From: Phycisphaeraceae bacterium
GTDB lineage: Bacteria; Planctomycetota; Phycisphaerae; Phycisphaerales; Phycisphaeraceae
Length of the DNA: 16,775 bases
Direction of reading: 5' to 3'
Assembly (NCBI GenBank): GCA_003551485.1
Contig: PUMS01000123.1
Location: 1 to 16,775 of the forward strand
Shown here: piece by piece, positions 7,720 to 14,103 of the stretch
Numbering within the stretch: the stretch's first letter is position 1
How the letters are laid out: the number at the start of each line of letters is the position of its first letter
The notes under the pieces: model-generated
Told to the model about the DNA's origin: nothing
The model's input: the letters and a program-made list of their open reading frames with translations, nothing else
The model's database searches: none
Translations under genes and position numbers: made by a program

Positions 7720-8373
7720 TCAGGTGCCATCGGCGATGCTGCCCGCCGGCGGGCCGGGGTGGGCCGCAGCGCCGGGGCGGGCCCGGCCGCCGGTCTCCGA
7801 TGCGGACGTGTCGGGTTCGCCACCCTGTCCGGTTGCGGGCCAGCCGGTGCCCTCGGGGGGATACATCAGGATGTGCCCGTCATGATCGCAGCGGTGGGCG
7901 GGGTCGGCCTCCGGTCCGGCGACCTCGATGAACGCCATCGACAGATCGACCGTGGCGCTGCGCACGGGCCGACCATCGCTGCCGTACTCGACCAGCTTCG
8001 CCCGGCAGTCGCCTTCAACGGCGCCCAGGGGCACGGCCAGCACACGGGTGGTATCGCGACGAAAGTAAGCGCTTCGCCGGTGTTGCTCGATGGTCCGGGC
8101 GATCTGCCCGGCAAGGCGGTCATCGACGAACACGGCAAAGCGGCCGGCCAGTTGCCCGGCGTCCGGCGCCCGCTCCAGTCGCCGCACGCCGCACAGCACC
8201 ATCGCCTCATCGATGCGGCGCAACTGATCGACCCGCAGCGCTGGGGTGCCCTCGGGCCCCTGGCGGCGGTAGCCCATCGCTCCCATCAACGCCCGGCCGA
8301 TCTGCCACCACACCACCCCGATGAGCACCACGATCACACCAATGACCAGCGCCAGAATGAACCAGGGAATCAT
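7720..8373 (-). CDS. Single-span membrane-anchored protein, function unknown
   Basis: This is a 217-residue protein with an N-terminal membrane anchor (MIPWFILALVIGVIVVLIGVVWW, residues 1-23). A mixed soluble domain follows, with a stretch reading RFAVFVDDRLAGQIARTIEQHRRSAYFRRDTTRV. The ~40-residue tail is low in complexity and rich in Gly, Pro and Ala. I recognise no family. ATG at 8373 is preferred over longer in-frame starts because the anchor begins there and the upstream residues are low-complexity Pro/Thr. An extended -10 element lies only 8 nt upstream, so the message may be leaderless. It sits 63 bp before tilS on the same strand and may be transcribed with it. Confidence 0.65.
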   Translation of the reverse strand: MIPWFILALVIGVIVVLIGVVWWQIGRALMGAMGYRRQGPEGTPALRVDQLRRIDEAMVLCGVRRLERAPDAGQLAGRFAVFVDDRLAGQIARTIEQHRRSAYFRRDTTRVLAVPLGAVEGDCRAKLVEYGSDGRPVRSATVDLSMAFIEVAGPEADPAHRCDHDGHILMYPPEGTGWPATGQGGEPDTSASETGGRARPGAAAHPGPPAGSIADGT

Positions 8374-8381
8374 GGTGCCAG

Positions 8382-8390
8382 AGTATAGCA
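8382..8390 (-). promoter_or_regulatory. Extended -10 promoter next to a start codon
   Basis: The minus strand reads TGCTATACT, an extended -10 (TGnTATACT), with TATACT at 8387-8382. It ends 8 nt before ATG 8373. No good -35 is seen, but extended -10 promoters often do without one. Transcription would start at or next to the ATG. Confidence 0.45.
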
Positions 8391-8401
8391 TCGCCCGCGG
8401 T

Positions 8402-8420
8402 GGGGCAGGGGGCAGGGGGG
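8402..8420 (-). repeat. C-rich direct repeat shared with the rpsU upstream region
   Basis: The minus strand carries C6-TG-C5-TG-C4, identical over 19 nt to part of 5548-5570 (+). In both places it lies on the coding strand, upstream of a TATACT box. It is low in complexity and could form a G-quadruplex on the opposite strand. Confidence 0.4.
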
Positions 8421-8454
8421 CGGCATCGGTCGTGGTGGTGGGGCGGTCGGGCAC

Positions 8455-8477
8455 CACTGGCGCCTTGCCCGCCAGTG
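8455..8477 (-). terminator. Strong hairpin after the isomerase gene, possible terminator
   Basis: CACTGGCG (8455-8462) and CGCCAGTG (8470-8477) form a perfect 8-bp stem with a 7-nt loop, 60 bp downstream of the isomerase stop. No T-tract follows on the minus strand, so it would be an atypical terminator or an mRNA-end stabiliser. Confidence 0.35.
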
Positions 8478-8537
8478 CCCTTCCCGTGCGTGATGGACAC
8501 GGGGGGACAAGCCGCCCAAGCCACCGGGCGGGCCGGT

Positions 8538-9305
8538 TCAGCTCAGGCCCATGCTCAGCATGTTCTCGTAGCTGATCTTAAGGCTCTCGAACGGGTCGAG
8601 GTCGCCGCTGTCGCGCTCGACCAGGTACCAGCGGACCCCGGCATCCTGGCAGGCATCGAGGATGGCCGGCCAGTTGAGGTTGCCGCTGCCGACCTCGCAC
8701 ATCTTCTGCTTGCGGTCGGCGTCGATGTCCATGTCCTTGACGTGAACGATGGGGATGCGATCGCCTGGCAACTCACCGATTCGCCGGATCCACGCCGCGG
8801 GGTCGCCCCCGGCGTGGGCCACCCAGTAGGTGTCGATCTCGAACCATGCCTCCTCGCCCAGTTCCTCGACCAGCACCTCGATGGGCCGGCGGCCATCGAC
8901 CAGTGCCCACTCGTGGCTGTGGTTGTGATACCCGGCGTAGACCTCCTGCTCGGCCAGCGTGGCGGCGATCTGGGAGTACTCGCTGGCGAACTGCTCCCAC
9001 TCGGCGATGGTCTTGAAGTTGGCGCTGCCCAGGGCGGTGTAGTTGCACTTGAGCGTGCGGTGGTAGTCGATGCAGGCATCGGGGTCCTTCATCAGGTCCA
9101 GCCGCACGTGCGTGGCCACGCACGCCAGCCCCTCGCCGTCGAGGATGCGCGCGATCTCGGCCGGCTCGATCGGCCCCACCGCCGAAACCTGCACGGCCTG
9201 GTAACCGATCTCACGCAGCTTGCGGCAGGTCTGGGTCAGGTCCGCGGCGGTCTTGGTGTGCTCGCGAACGGTATACATCTGGGCGCCGATGACGGTGTCG
9301 CTCAT
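8538..9305 (-). CDS. Sugar phosphate isomerase/epimerase (xylose isomerase-like TIM barrel)
   Basis: This 255-residue protein belongs to the AP_endonuc_2 / xylose-isomerase-like TIM-barrel family. Members interconvert sugars, inositols or keto-sugars using a divalent metal. Expected metal-site segments are visible: YHNHSHEW (126-133), WFEIDTYW (154-161), HVKDMD (188-193), EVGSGNLNW (204-212) and LVERD (228-232). The start at ATG 9305 (MSDTVIGAQMYTVREH) is supported by GGAG 7 nt upstream and by the family's conserved QxYT(V/L)R start; longer in-frame readings add only low-complexity residues. It is divergent from the FAD-dependent oxidoreductase, a pairing common in planctomycete sugar or inositol catabolism. 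The exact substrate cannot be read from sequence. Confidence 0.88.
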   Translation of the reverse strand: MSDTVIGAQMYTVREHTKTAADLTQTCRKLREIGYQAVQVSAVGPIEPAEIARILDGEGLACVATHVRLDLMKDPDACIDYHRTLKCNYTALGSANFKTIAEWEQFASEYSQIAATLAEQEVYAGYHNHSHEWALVDGRRPIEVLVEELGEEAWFEIDTYWVAHAGGDPAAWIRRIGELPGDRIPIVHVKDMDIDADRKQKMCEVGSGNLNWPAILDACQDAGVRWYLVERDSGDLDPFESLKISYENMLSMGLS

Positions 9306-9530
9306 GTGGGTTCTCCAGCGGAGTGGGTGCGGAATCATTTCCTGGCGCGGCGGACGGTCTCGACCGCCCACCCCGCCGCATCTTCGGATCAACAGCCCGT
9401 GAGTCTACCGACCACCACCGCGAAGCGAAAGCGGCCACGCTGCGCTGGCAGTGTCCCATGCGGCTGCGCCGCACTCACGACGATCAAAATGCCCCGAAGC
9501 GCGGCCGCCCAGACATCCGCAGGTCGAAAT

Positions 9531-9554
9531 GCGGCCGGGACGGCCGCGCTCCAT
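9531..9554 (+). repeat. Short hairpin repeat, copy 1
   Basis: A 7-bp perfect stem GCGGCCG/CGGCCGC surrounds a GGA triloop and is followed by GCTCCAT. An inverted copy at 11207-11230 matches at 22 of 24 positions, the two differences falling in the triloop. This copy is upstream of the FAD oxidoreductase start. Confidence 0.55.
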
Positions 9555-9602
9555 ACCTGCCATGTCGTTCGGGACCGATATCCGCAACAGCGCGGCTGGC
9601 GC

Positions 9603-9630
9603 TTGCCGCAGTGGGATGATGCCGTACCAT
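9603..9630 (+). promoter_or_regulatory. Promoter for the FAD oxidoreductase, probably leaderless
   Basis: TTGCCG (9603-9608), a 16-nt spacer and TACCAT (9625-9630) form a -35/-10 pair. The -10 ends 6 nt before ATG 9637, so transcription would begin at the start codon, which has no Shine-Dalgarno site. The -35 is identical to that proposed for rpsU. Confidence 0.45.
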
Positions 9631-9636
9631 GGCCCC

Positions 9637-11025
9637 ATGAGCAGCGACACCTTTCAACTATCGCGCAGCATTCCCATCGAGCGGGGTTACGACCTGGTGG
9701 TGGCCGGGGGCGGGCCCGGCGGGGTGGGGGCGGCGGTGGCGGCGGCGCGGCGGGGGGTGAGGGTGCTGTTGCTGGAGGCTGGCGGATGCCTGGGTGGCAT
9801 GGGCAGTGCGGCCATGGTCTCGGCCTGGTCGCACATGGCCAACGGGCAGCACCCGGTCATCGGCGGGCTCATGCTCGAGCTGGTCGAGACGATGTACGCA
9901 CGCGGCTTCATCGCGCCGGGCTACGATCCATCCTTCTGGCAGAGCATCTACAACCGCGGCCTGGGCTACAGCGCCGAGGGCTACAAGCTGCTGCTGGATG
10001 AATGGTGCGAGCGCGCGGGCATCGAGGTGCGGTTCTTCACCCGCGTGATCGATGCCGACGTCGATGCCGAATCGAAGCGGGTGCGCGGCGTGGTGCTGCA
10101 CAACGTTGAAGGCTACCGCTACTTGGAAACGCCGGCGGTCATCGACGCCACCGGCGATGCGGTGCTCGCCCACATCTGCTGCGCCCCCTGCCGCGAGGCC
10201 GGCCGCGATACACCCGACATCATGCCGCCCACGCTCTGCTCGGCCCAGGCCGGCATCGACTACGACCGCTTTCACCGCGGCCTTCAGCAGGAGGCGGTCG
10301 AGAAGGCCATCGCCGATGGCTTCTTCTCGCAGCCCGACCGCCACGTGCCCGGTCTGTTCCGTTCCGGCCGCACCACGGCGATCATGAACGCGGGGCACAT
10401 CTTCAAGATGAACGCCCTCGACTGCGCCGGCCTCAGCGAGGGGATGAGGCGCGGCCGGCGGCTCGCCTGGGAATACAACGCCTTCTTCAGAAAGTACGTG
10501 CCCGGCTGCGAGCATATGGAAATGGTCACCACCGCCGCGCTGATGGGCGTGCGCGAGTCGAGGCGGATCGTCGGCGAGTACGAACTCAACCACGCCGACT
10601 ACCGCGCCCGGCGGCACTTCCCCGACCAGATCGCCATCTACTGCAAGCAGGTCGACATCCACGTCTACGATGCCACCGAGCAGCAGTATCAGCGCTACCA
10701 GCGCGAGTTCACCGAGGCCGATGTGCTTGCCCCCGGTGAGTCCTACGGCATCCCCTACGGCACGCTCGTGCCGCGCGGGTGGAAGAACCTGTGGGTGGCC
10801 GGCCGGTGCAACAGCAGCGATGTGAAGGTCAACGCCGCCATCCGCGACCAGCCGGCTTGCATCATGATGGGCCAGGCCGCGGGTACCGCCGCCGTCCAGG
10901 CCCTGCACACCGGCCAGAGGGCCGATGCGCTGGACACCCGGCAACTCGTCAACACCCTCCGCCAGGATGGGGCGAACCTGCCCCAGGCCGAACTCAGCCC
11001 CGAAATGACCCGCACCGGCCCGTGA
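9637..11025 (+). CDS. FAD-dependent oxidoreductase (FAD_oxidored family)
   Basis: This is a 462-residue flavoprotein of the PF12831-like group. The N-terminal Rossmann dinucleotide fold reads YDLVVAGGGPGGVGAAVAAARRG then VLLLEAGG (residues 18-50), giving GxGxxG and the ribose-binding acid. A Cys/Gly-rich CLGGMGSAAMV follows directly (51-61). The usual C-terminal FAD segment is present: LWVAGRCNSSDVKVNAAIR and MMGQAAGTAA. A cluster of cysteines (HICCAPC) lies in the middle. Members of this group oxidise sugars or small organics, but the substrate here is unknown. The start at ATG 9637 is set by the beginning of homology and a -10 element 6 nt upstream. It is divergent from the sugar isomerase, suggesting a shared catabolic role. 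Two inverted copies of a hairpin repeat flank it. Confidence 0.87.
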   Translation: MSSDTFQLSRSIPIERGYDLVVAGGGPGGVGAAVAAARRGVRVLLLEAGGCLGGMGSAAMVSAWSHMANGQHPVIGGLMLELVETMYARGFIAPGYDPSFWQSIYNRGLGYSAEGYKLLLDEWCERAGIEVRFFTRVIDADVDAESKRVRGVVLHNVEGYRYLETPAVIDATGDAVLAHICCAPCREAGRDTPDIMPPTLCSAQAGIDYDRFHRGLQQEAVEKAIADGFFSQPDRHVPGLFRSGRTTAIMNAGHIFKMNALDCAGLSEGMRRGRRLAWEYNAFFRKYVPGCEHMEMVTTAALMGVRESRRIVGEYELNHADYRARRHFPDQIAIYCKQVDIHVYDATEQQYQRYQREFTEADVLAPGESYGIPYGTLVPRGWKNLWVAGRCNSSDVKVNAAIRDQPACIMMGQAAGTAAVQALHTGQRADALDTRQLVNTLRQDGANLPQAELSPEMTRTGP

Positions 11026-11206
11026 TGCGCGGCGGCGTTCGCCGCATCCCCGGTTGATCCTCGGTTTCGCAGCGGGCGTGCTTCCTCCGCCTTCGCGTTG
11101 CCGCCGGGACACCAGCCCAACCCCGCTTCCGGCTGTCATTACGGTATCTCATGCGGTGGTGCTGCGCCCGCGACGATGATAATGGCGGCACGGGCCGGAC
11201 GGTTGC

Positions 11207-11230
11207 ATGGAGCGCGGCCGTTTCGGCCGC
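11207..11230 (-). repeat. Short hairpin repeat, copy 2 (inverted)
   Basis: On the minus strand this reads as a GCGGCCG/CGGCCGC stem with an AAA triloop, followed by GCTCCAT. It differs from the copy at 9531-9554 only in the triloop. It lies 181 bp after the oxidoreductase stop. Confidence 0.55.
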
Positions 11231-11273
11231 TCCGCGGTCCGTAGCCCGACATGCGGCTGAGACGGCCGGGCTC

Positions 11274-11299
11274 CTGCCGGCCCGCTTCCCGGCAGTTTT
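11274..11299 (+). terminator. Intrinsic-terminator-like hairpin
   Basis: CTGCCGG (11274-11280) pairs with CCGGCAG (11289-11295) around an 8-nt loop, followed at once by TTTT (11296-11299). It could end the oxidoreductase transcript, though it lies about 250 bp after the stop and the T-run is short. Confidence 0.5.
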
Positions 11300-11558
11300 C
11301 GGGCCGGGTGGCACAGGGGCCGGAGCAGGGGCAGGTTGGGATTGTGTGGCGCCTGAAGAATGGCAGGCATGCGTGTTGAAACGCATCCGGCGATCCATCC
11401 CGCCTCCGATGGCCTTGGGCAGGCGCCGCGTGGGGGCCTGTGGCAGAAGCAATCGCCCCGGCCGGTTGGGCACGGGGCGGTTACTGCAAAGGAAAAACGG
11501 TTGAAGCCGCCACCACGGGGGGGAACCTCGCGGGGCGGCGGGGGGTGGAGGGGGGGGG

Positions 11559-11972
11559 TCAGTCCTCATCCTCCTCGTCGGCTTCATCGTTGAAGTCCGG
11601 CATCGGCGGTGGATCGGGCAGGTCGGGCAGGGCCGTATCTTGATCGTCCGGGTCCGGCTGCGGCCAGGCGGGTTCGGCGTTCTGGCCCGGGAGGGGGGCA
11701 CCCAGGCCGTTGTCGTCGCCCGGAGCAGGCTGGTCGGCCGGCGGCCAGCCGGCGCCCTGCTCATCGTTCTGCGGCGGGGCGGGCGGGTCCTGCGGCGGCT
11801 GAGGCGGGACGATGGGGTCATCCGGCGGCGGAGGGGCATCATTCGGTGGCGCCGGCGGGTCCGCGGGCTCGACCGGATCAGCCGGATCGACCGGGTCCTC
11901 CTCGGGCGGGCAGCCGGGTACGGTAACGCCGATGGCGAGTGCGGCAAAAAGGGCAAGCAGTGTTCGGGTCAT
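11559..11972 (-). CDS. Pro/Asp-rich lipoprotein with acidic tail
   Basis: This is a 137-residue predicted lipoprotein. The signal peptide MTRTLLALFAALAIGVTVPGC has a VPGC lipobox with the acylated Cys at residue 21. The rest is low in complexity and almost free of aromatic and basic residues. It has DP and EP repeats (DPVDPADPVEPADPPAPP), several PP runs, and an acidic end (DEADEEDED). It is probably an extended, strongly negative surface or periplasmic tether; no enzymatic domain is present. The start is well supported by AAGGAG 8 nt upstream of ATG 11972. I recognise no specific family, and such composition gives misleading database matches. The gene stands alone, with non-coding DNA on both sides. 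Confidence 0.7.
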   Translation of the reverse strand: MTRTLLALFAALAIGVTVPGCPPEEDPVDPADPVEPADPPAPPNDAPPPPDDPIVPPQPPQDPPAPPQNDEQGAGWPPADQPAPGDDNGLGAPLPGQNAEPAWPQPDPDDQDTALPDLPDPPPMPDFNDEADEEDED

Positions 11973-12611
11973 GGCAAGGTCTCCTTCGGGGGTGAATGCC
12001 GGGCGCTTCGTCCCCGCGGGGATCGAGGGCCGCCGCGCCCGATCAGGCCAAGAGGCACGGACCCATTTCTATTCATTGCGGGGCGGGCGGGTTCGAAGAT
12101 CGCAGCGCGGCGATGGGAAATTCCACAAGTATATTGTGGAAAAAGCGATATATATTTCCAGCCCGCCCCCATCTGCCACACGCCCGCCCCGACGCGACCG
12201 CATCGGACCCGGCCAGTCGGGGAGGAGGGCGGCCGCACCGATGGGGCAGAGGGCCGGAAGGGGGCCGGCCGGCTCCCGTTGCGCCGGCGCCTTGCAGCGT
12301 GCCCGCCGCGGCCATCCGCCCGAGTTGCCGCCCCGCCTACCTCGTACTCGCCGCCGGGAACCCGCCGCCGGGAACCCGCTGCCGGGGCGCGCGTGGTCCG
12401 GGCCGGAGCATCCGTTAAAGTATTCGGCAGCCCCGGACGATGCGGGCAGCGGTGCGCTTCATGGGGTCGCGTGGCCCTGTAGTGGCGCCTTCGACGCCGA
12501 ACGGAAAGGCAGGCAGTCGGACTTGCGGATCGTTCACTTCAGTTCGAGCATCGATTCCTTGTGGGCGGCAATCATTGGCGGCCTGCTCAGCGCACAGCCA
12601 AGGGTGACCAG
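11973..12611. other. Long non-coding region upstream of the glycosyltransferase
   Basis: I find no convincing complete gene in these 640 bases. They contain an AT-rich island (about 12117-12160) with a perfect interrupted palindrome, and a two-copy tandem repeat of a GCCGCCGGGAACCC-type unit (about 12350-12377). A small AT-rich patch (TTAAAGTATT, 12415-12424) could be a weak -10. A glycosyltransferase-like N-terminal scrap lies at 12523-12615. This spacing is unusually long for this gene-dense window. Confidence 0.4.
12121..12141. promoter_or_regulatory. Perfect 8-5-8 palindrome in AT-rich island, possible operator
   Basis: TTCCACAA, a 5-nt spacer (GTATA), then TTGTGGAA form a perfect interrupted palindrome, the usual shape of a dimeric regulator's site. 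It sits in a ~45-bp AT-rich patch within very GC-rich DNA. The minus strand also carries TATACT (12133-12128), so it could overlap a promoter reading toward the lipoprotein. No regulator gene is nearby. Confidence 0.45.
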
Positions 12612-12615
12612 ATGA
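12523..12615 (+). pseudogene. Possible glycosyltransferase N-terminal scrap
   Basis: From TTG 12523 the frame encodes 30 residues starting LRIVHFSSSID and ending at a TGA that overlaps the ATG of the glycosyltransferase. The start matches the pattern of GT4 N-termini, aligning with MKILHVIDGMD of the gene next to it. The rest (LWAAIIGGLLSAQPRVTR) is not clearly homologous. It may be a leftover of a second glycosyltransferase, an upstream leader peptide, or chance. Confidence 0.3.
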
Positions 12616-13811
12616 AGATTCTGCATGTGATCGACGGCATGGACCCGGTGAAGGGTGGGCCGCCGATGATCGCGACGCGCATTGCCGCAGCTCAGGCCCG
12701 ATTGGGACACGATGTGACCTTCTTGACCTACGCGTCGCCTGATGGGGCCGAACGGACCCGGCGTGCGGTTGAAAGGATTCCGTCCTGGGAGCACGTGCGT
12801 CTCCACGAAATTGAATCGCCGCCGCTGTCGTACGCGCGGGCATGGTTCAGCCCGTGGATCGAGGCCGAGATCGATCACCACGTGCGCGAGGCCGACATGG
12901 TTCACCTGCACGCGGTGTGGGAGACGATCCTTATCGCTGCCGGACGTAGCGCGAGGCGGCACGGCAGGCCGTACTGCATTCTTCTGAACGGCATGCTTGA
13001 CCCATGGTCCATGAGCCAGAGCCGGTGGAAGAAACGCCTGGCGATGCTGCTTGGCCACCGCCGTCACCTCAACGCCGCTGCATTCCTGCACTTGGGCAAC
13101 CGCGAAGAGCAGCGCCTGATCGCGCCGCTCGGTCTCACGGCGCCCACCCGGATCATTCCCAACGGGGTCTTTCTGGAGGAGATCGAGCCCCTGCCAGAAC
13201 GTGGCCGTTTCCATGCGCGCCACCTCGAGGTCGGGGGCAGGCCGTACATCCTGTTCCTGTCCCGGTTGCATTTCAAAAAGGGCCTGGACTACTTGGCCAT
13301 GGCTTTCGAGCGTCTGGCGCACCGCCGGGAGGGCGTTAGTCTCGTCGTAGCAGGACCTGATGGTGGAAGCCGCCCCGATTTCGAGCGCCGTATCAGCGCT
13401 GCGGGGCTGAGCCAGCGCGTCCACGTCATCGGGCCACTGTACGGGCAGGAGAAGCTCGAAGCGCTGGTGGACGCCATTTGTTTCTGCCTGCCATCGCGCC
13501 AGGAGGGCTTCAGCATCGCCATTCTCGAGGCGCTGGCCTGCGGTGTGCCCCTGGTCATCAGTGAGGGCTGTCATTTTCCCGAGGTGGGACACGCCGGCGC
13601 AGGGCATGTGGTACCGCTGGATGCTGAGCGGATCAGCGACGCCCTGGAGCAGATTGTCGACGCCCCGACCAAGGCACGCCAGATGGGCCAGGCTGGCCGC
13701 GACCTGGTCGAATCGCGCTATACCTGGGACCAGGTGGCCCGGGCGTCCCTCGATGCCTATGCCCAGGTGATCGGCGGCACCAATGATGCACCGGAGCAGA
13801 AGGACAAATGA
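12612..13811 (+). CDS. Glycosyltransferase family 4 (GT-B fold)
   Basis: This 399-residue retaining GT-B glycosyltransferase of the GT4 type would transfer an NDP-sugar to a glycan or lipid-linked acceptor on the cytoplasmic side. The acceptor-domain start is MKILHVIDGMDPVKGGP (1-17). HLHAVWE (99-104 region) follows, then the interdomain IIPNGV (181-186). The donor domain has LFLSRLHFKKGLDYL (214-228) and VVAGPDGG (245-252). The EX7E motif is E298-GFSIAIL-E306, followed by ALACGVPLVIS. It ends with the common SRYTWDQVA tail helix. The length is normal. ATG 12612 has AGGG about 7 nt upstream. The gene ends in two adjacent in-frame stops (TGATGA, 13809-13814), after which the same frame continues into a second, broken glycosyltransferase tail. 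Donor and acceptor are unknown. Confidence 0.92.
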   Translation: MKILHVIDGMDPVKGGPPMIATRIAAAQARLGHDVTFLTYASPDGAERTRRAVERIPSWEHVRLHEIESPPLSYARAWFSPWIEAEIDHHVREADMVHLHAVWETILIAAGRSARRHGRPYCILLNGMLDPWSMSQSRWKKRLAMLLGHRRHLNAAAFLHLGNREEQRLIAPLGLTAPTRIIPNGVFLEEIEPLPERGRFHARHLEVGGRPYILFLSRLHFKKGLDYLAMAFERLAHRREGVSLVVAGPDGGSRPDFERRISAAGLSQRVHVIGPLYGQEKLEALVDAICFCLPSRQEGFSIAILEALACGVPLVISEGCHFPEVGHAGAGHVVPLDAERISDALEQIVDAPTKARQMGQAGRDLVESRYTWDQVARASLDAYAQVIGGTNDAPEQKDK

Positions 13812-13814
13812 TGA

Positions 13815-13943
13815 ACGGGCCGCGCCTCTGTCGCCGAACGCTACACGTGGGAAGCGATTGCGGTGACGTTCGAGGATGCCTACCGCGCGGCGACCCAAGG
13901 CGCAGCGCGGGCATGCGGAGTTCGGCGTGAGGCGTCTGTGTGA
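13815..13943 (+). pseudogene. Remnant C-terminus of a second glycosyltransferase
   Basis: Directly after the TGATGA at the end of the intact glycosyltransferase, in the same frame, 42 codons read TGRASVAERYTWEAIAVTFE then DAYRAATQG and onward to TGA at 13941. This aligns without gaps to the intact gene's AGRDLVESRYTWDQVARASL then DAYAQV, sharing G-R, RYTW and DAY. No start codon or catalytic region is attached. It is best explained as the surviving tail of a deleted neighbouring paralogue, or of the gene's own replaced 3' end. Confidence 0.7.
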
Positions 13944-13953
13944 TGCATCTTGC

Positions 13954-13982
13954 TTGTTGGGCCGCACTTGCAGTGATACACT
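13954..13982 (+). promoter_or_regulatory. Promoter for the methyltransferase
   Basis: TTGTTG (13954-13959), a 17-nt spacer and TACACT (13977-13982), with TG one base before the -10 (extended -10), form a good sigma-70-like promoter. It begins just after the glycosyltransferase remnant and would give a leader of about 115 nt. Confidence 0.5.
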
Positions 13983-14103
13983 GTGCCGGTACGTGCGGCA
14001 CAAGGGTTGAGCTGGCGGGCCACCCACCCCGGTGCCGCGGCCGTCGGGCGGCGTCCATCGGCGGCCGGCACCGCAGGACCTGCCTGTGTTTCAAGGGATA
14101 CCG

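Larger units (their letters stand above)
11026..11558. other. Non-coding region between oxidoreductase and lipoprotein
   Basis: I see no gene in these 530 bases. They hold a tight hairpin just after the oxidoreductase stop (GCGGC-GTTC-GCCGC, 11032-11045), the second copy of the hairpin repeat (11207-11230), and a terminator-like hairpin (11274-11299). A small inverted repeat, ATGCGT/ACGCAT, lies near 11368-11385. I checked for tRNA, tmRNA and RNase P landmarks and found none. Confidence 0.45.

Noticed and set aside
6448..10001. Very long open frames on the plus strand opposite tilS, the membrane protein and the isomerase
   Set aside because: They are antisense to genes with clear catalytic motifs and encode low-complexity Gly/Ala/Arg/His peptides without domains. 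They are expected from high GC at third codon positions.
9658..11139. Long minus-strand frame opposite the FAD oxidoreductase
   Set aside because: It is a mirror frame of a well-supported flavoprotein, with no recognisable fold or start signal.
12088..12106. tRNA T-loop-like GGTTCGAA
   Set aside because: The flanking bases do not pair as a T-stem, and no acceptor or anticodon arms are found.
12117..12160. Replication origin, from the DnaA-box-like TTTTCCACA in an AT-rich patch
   Set aside because: Only one near-match box is present, and there is no dnaA, dnaN, rpmH or box cluster nearby.
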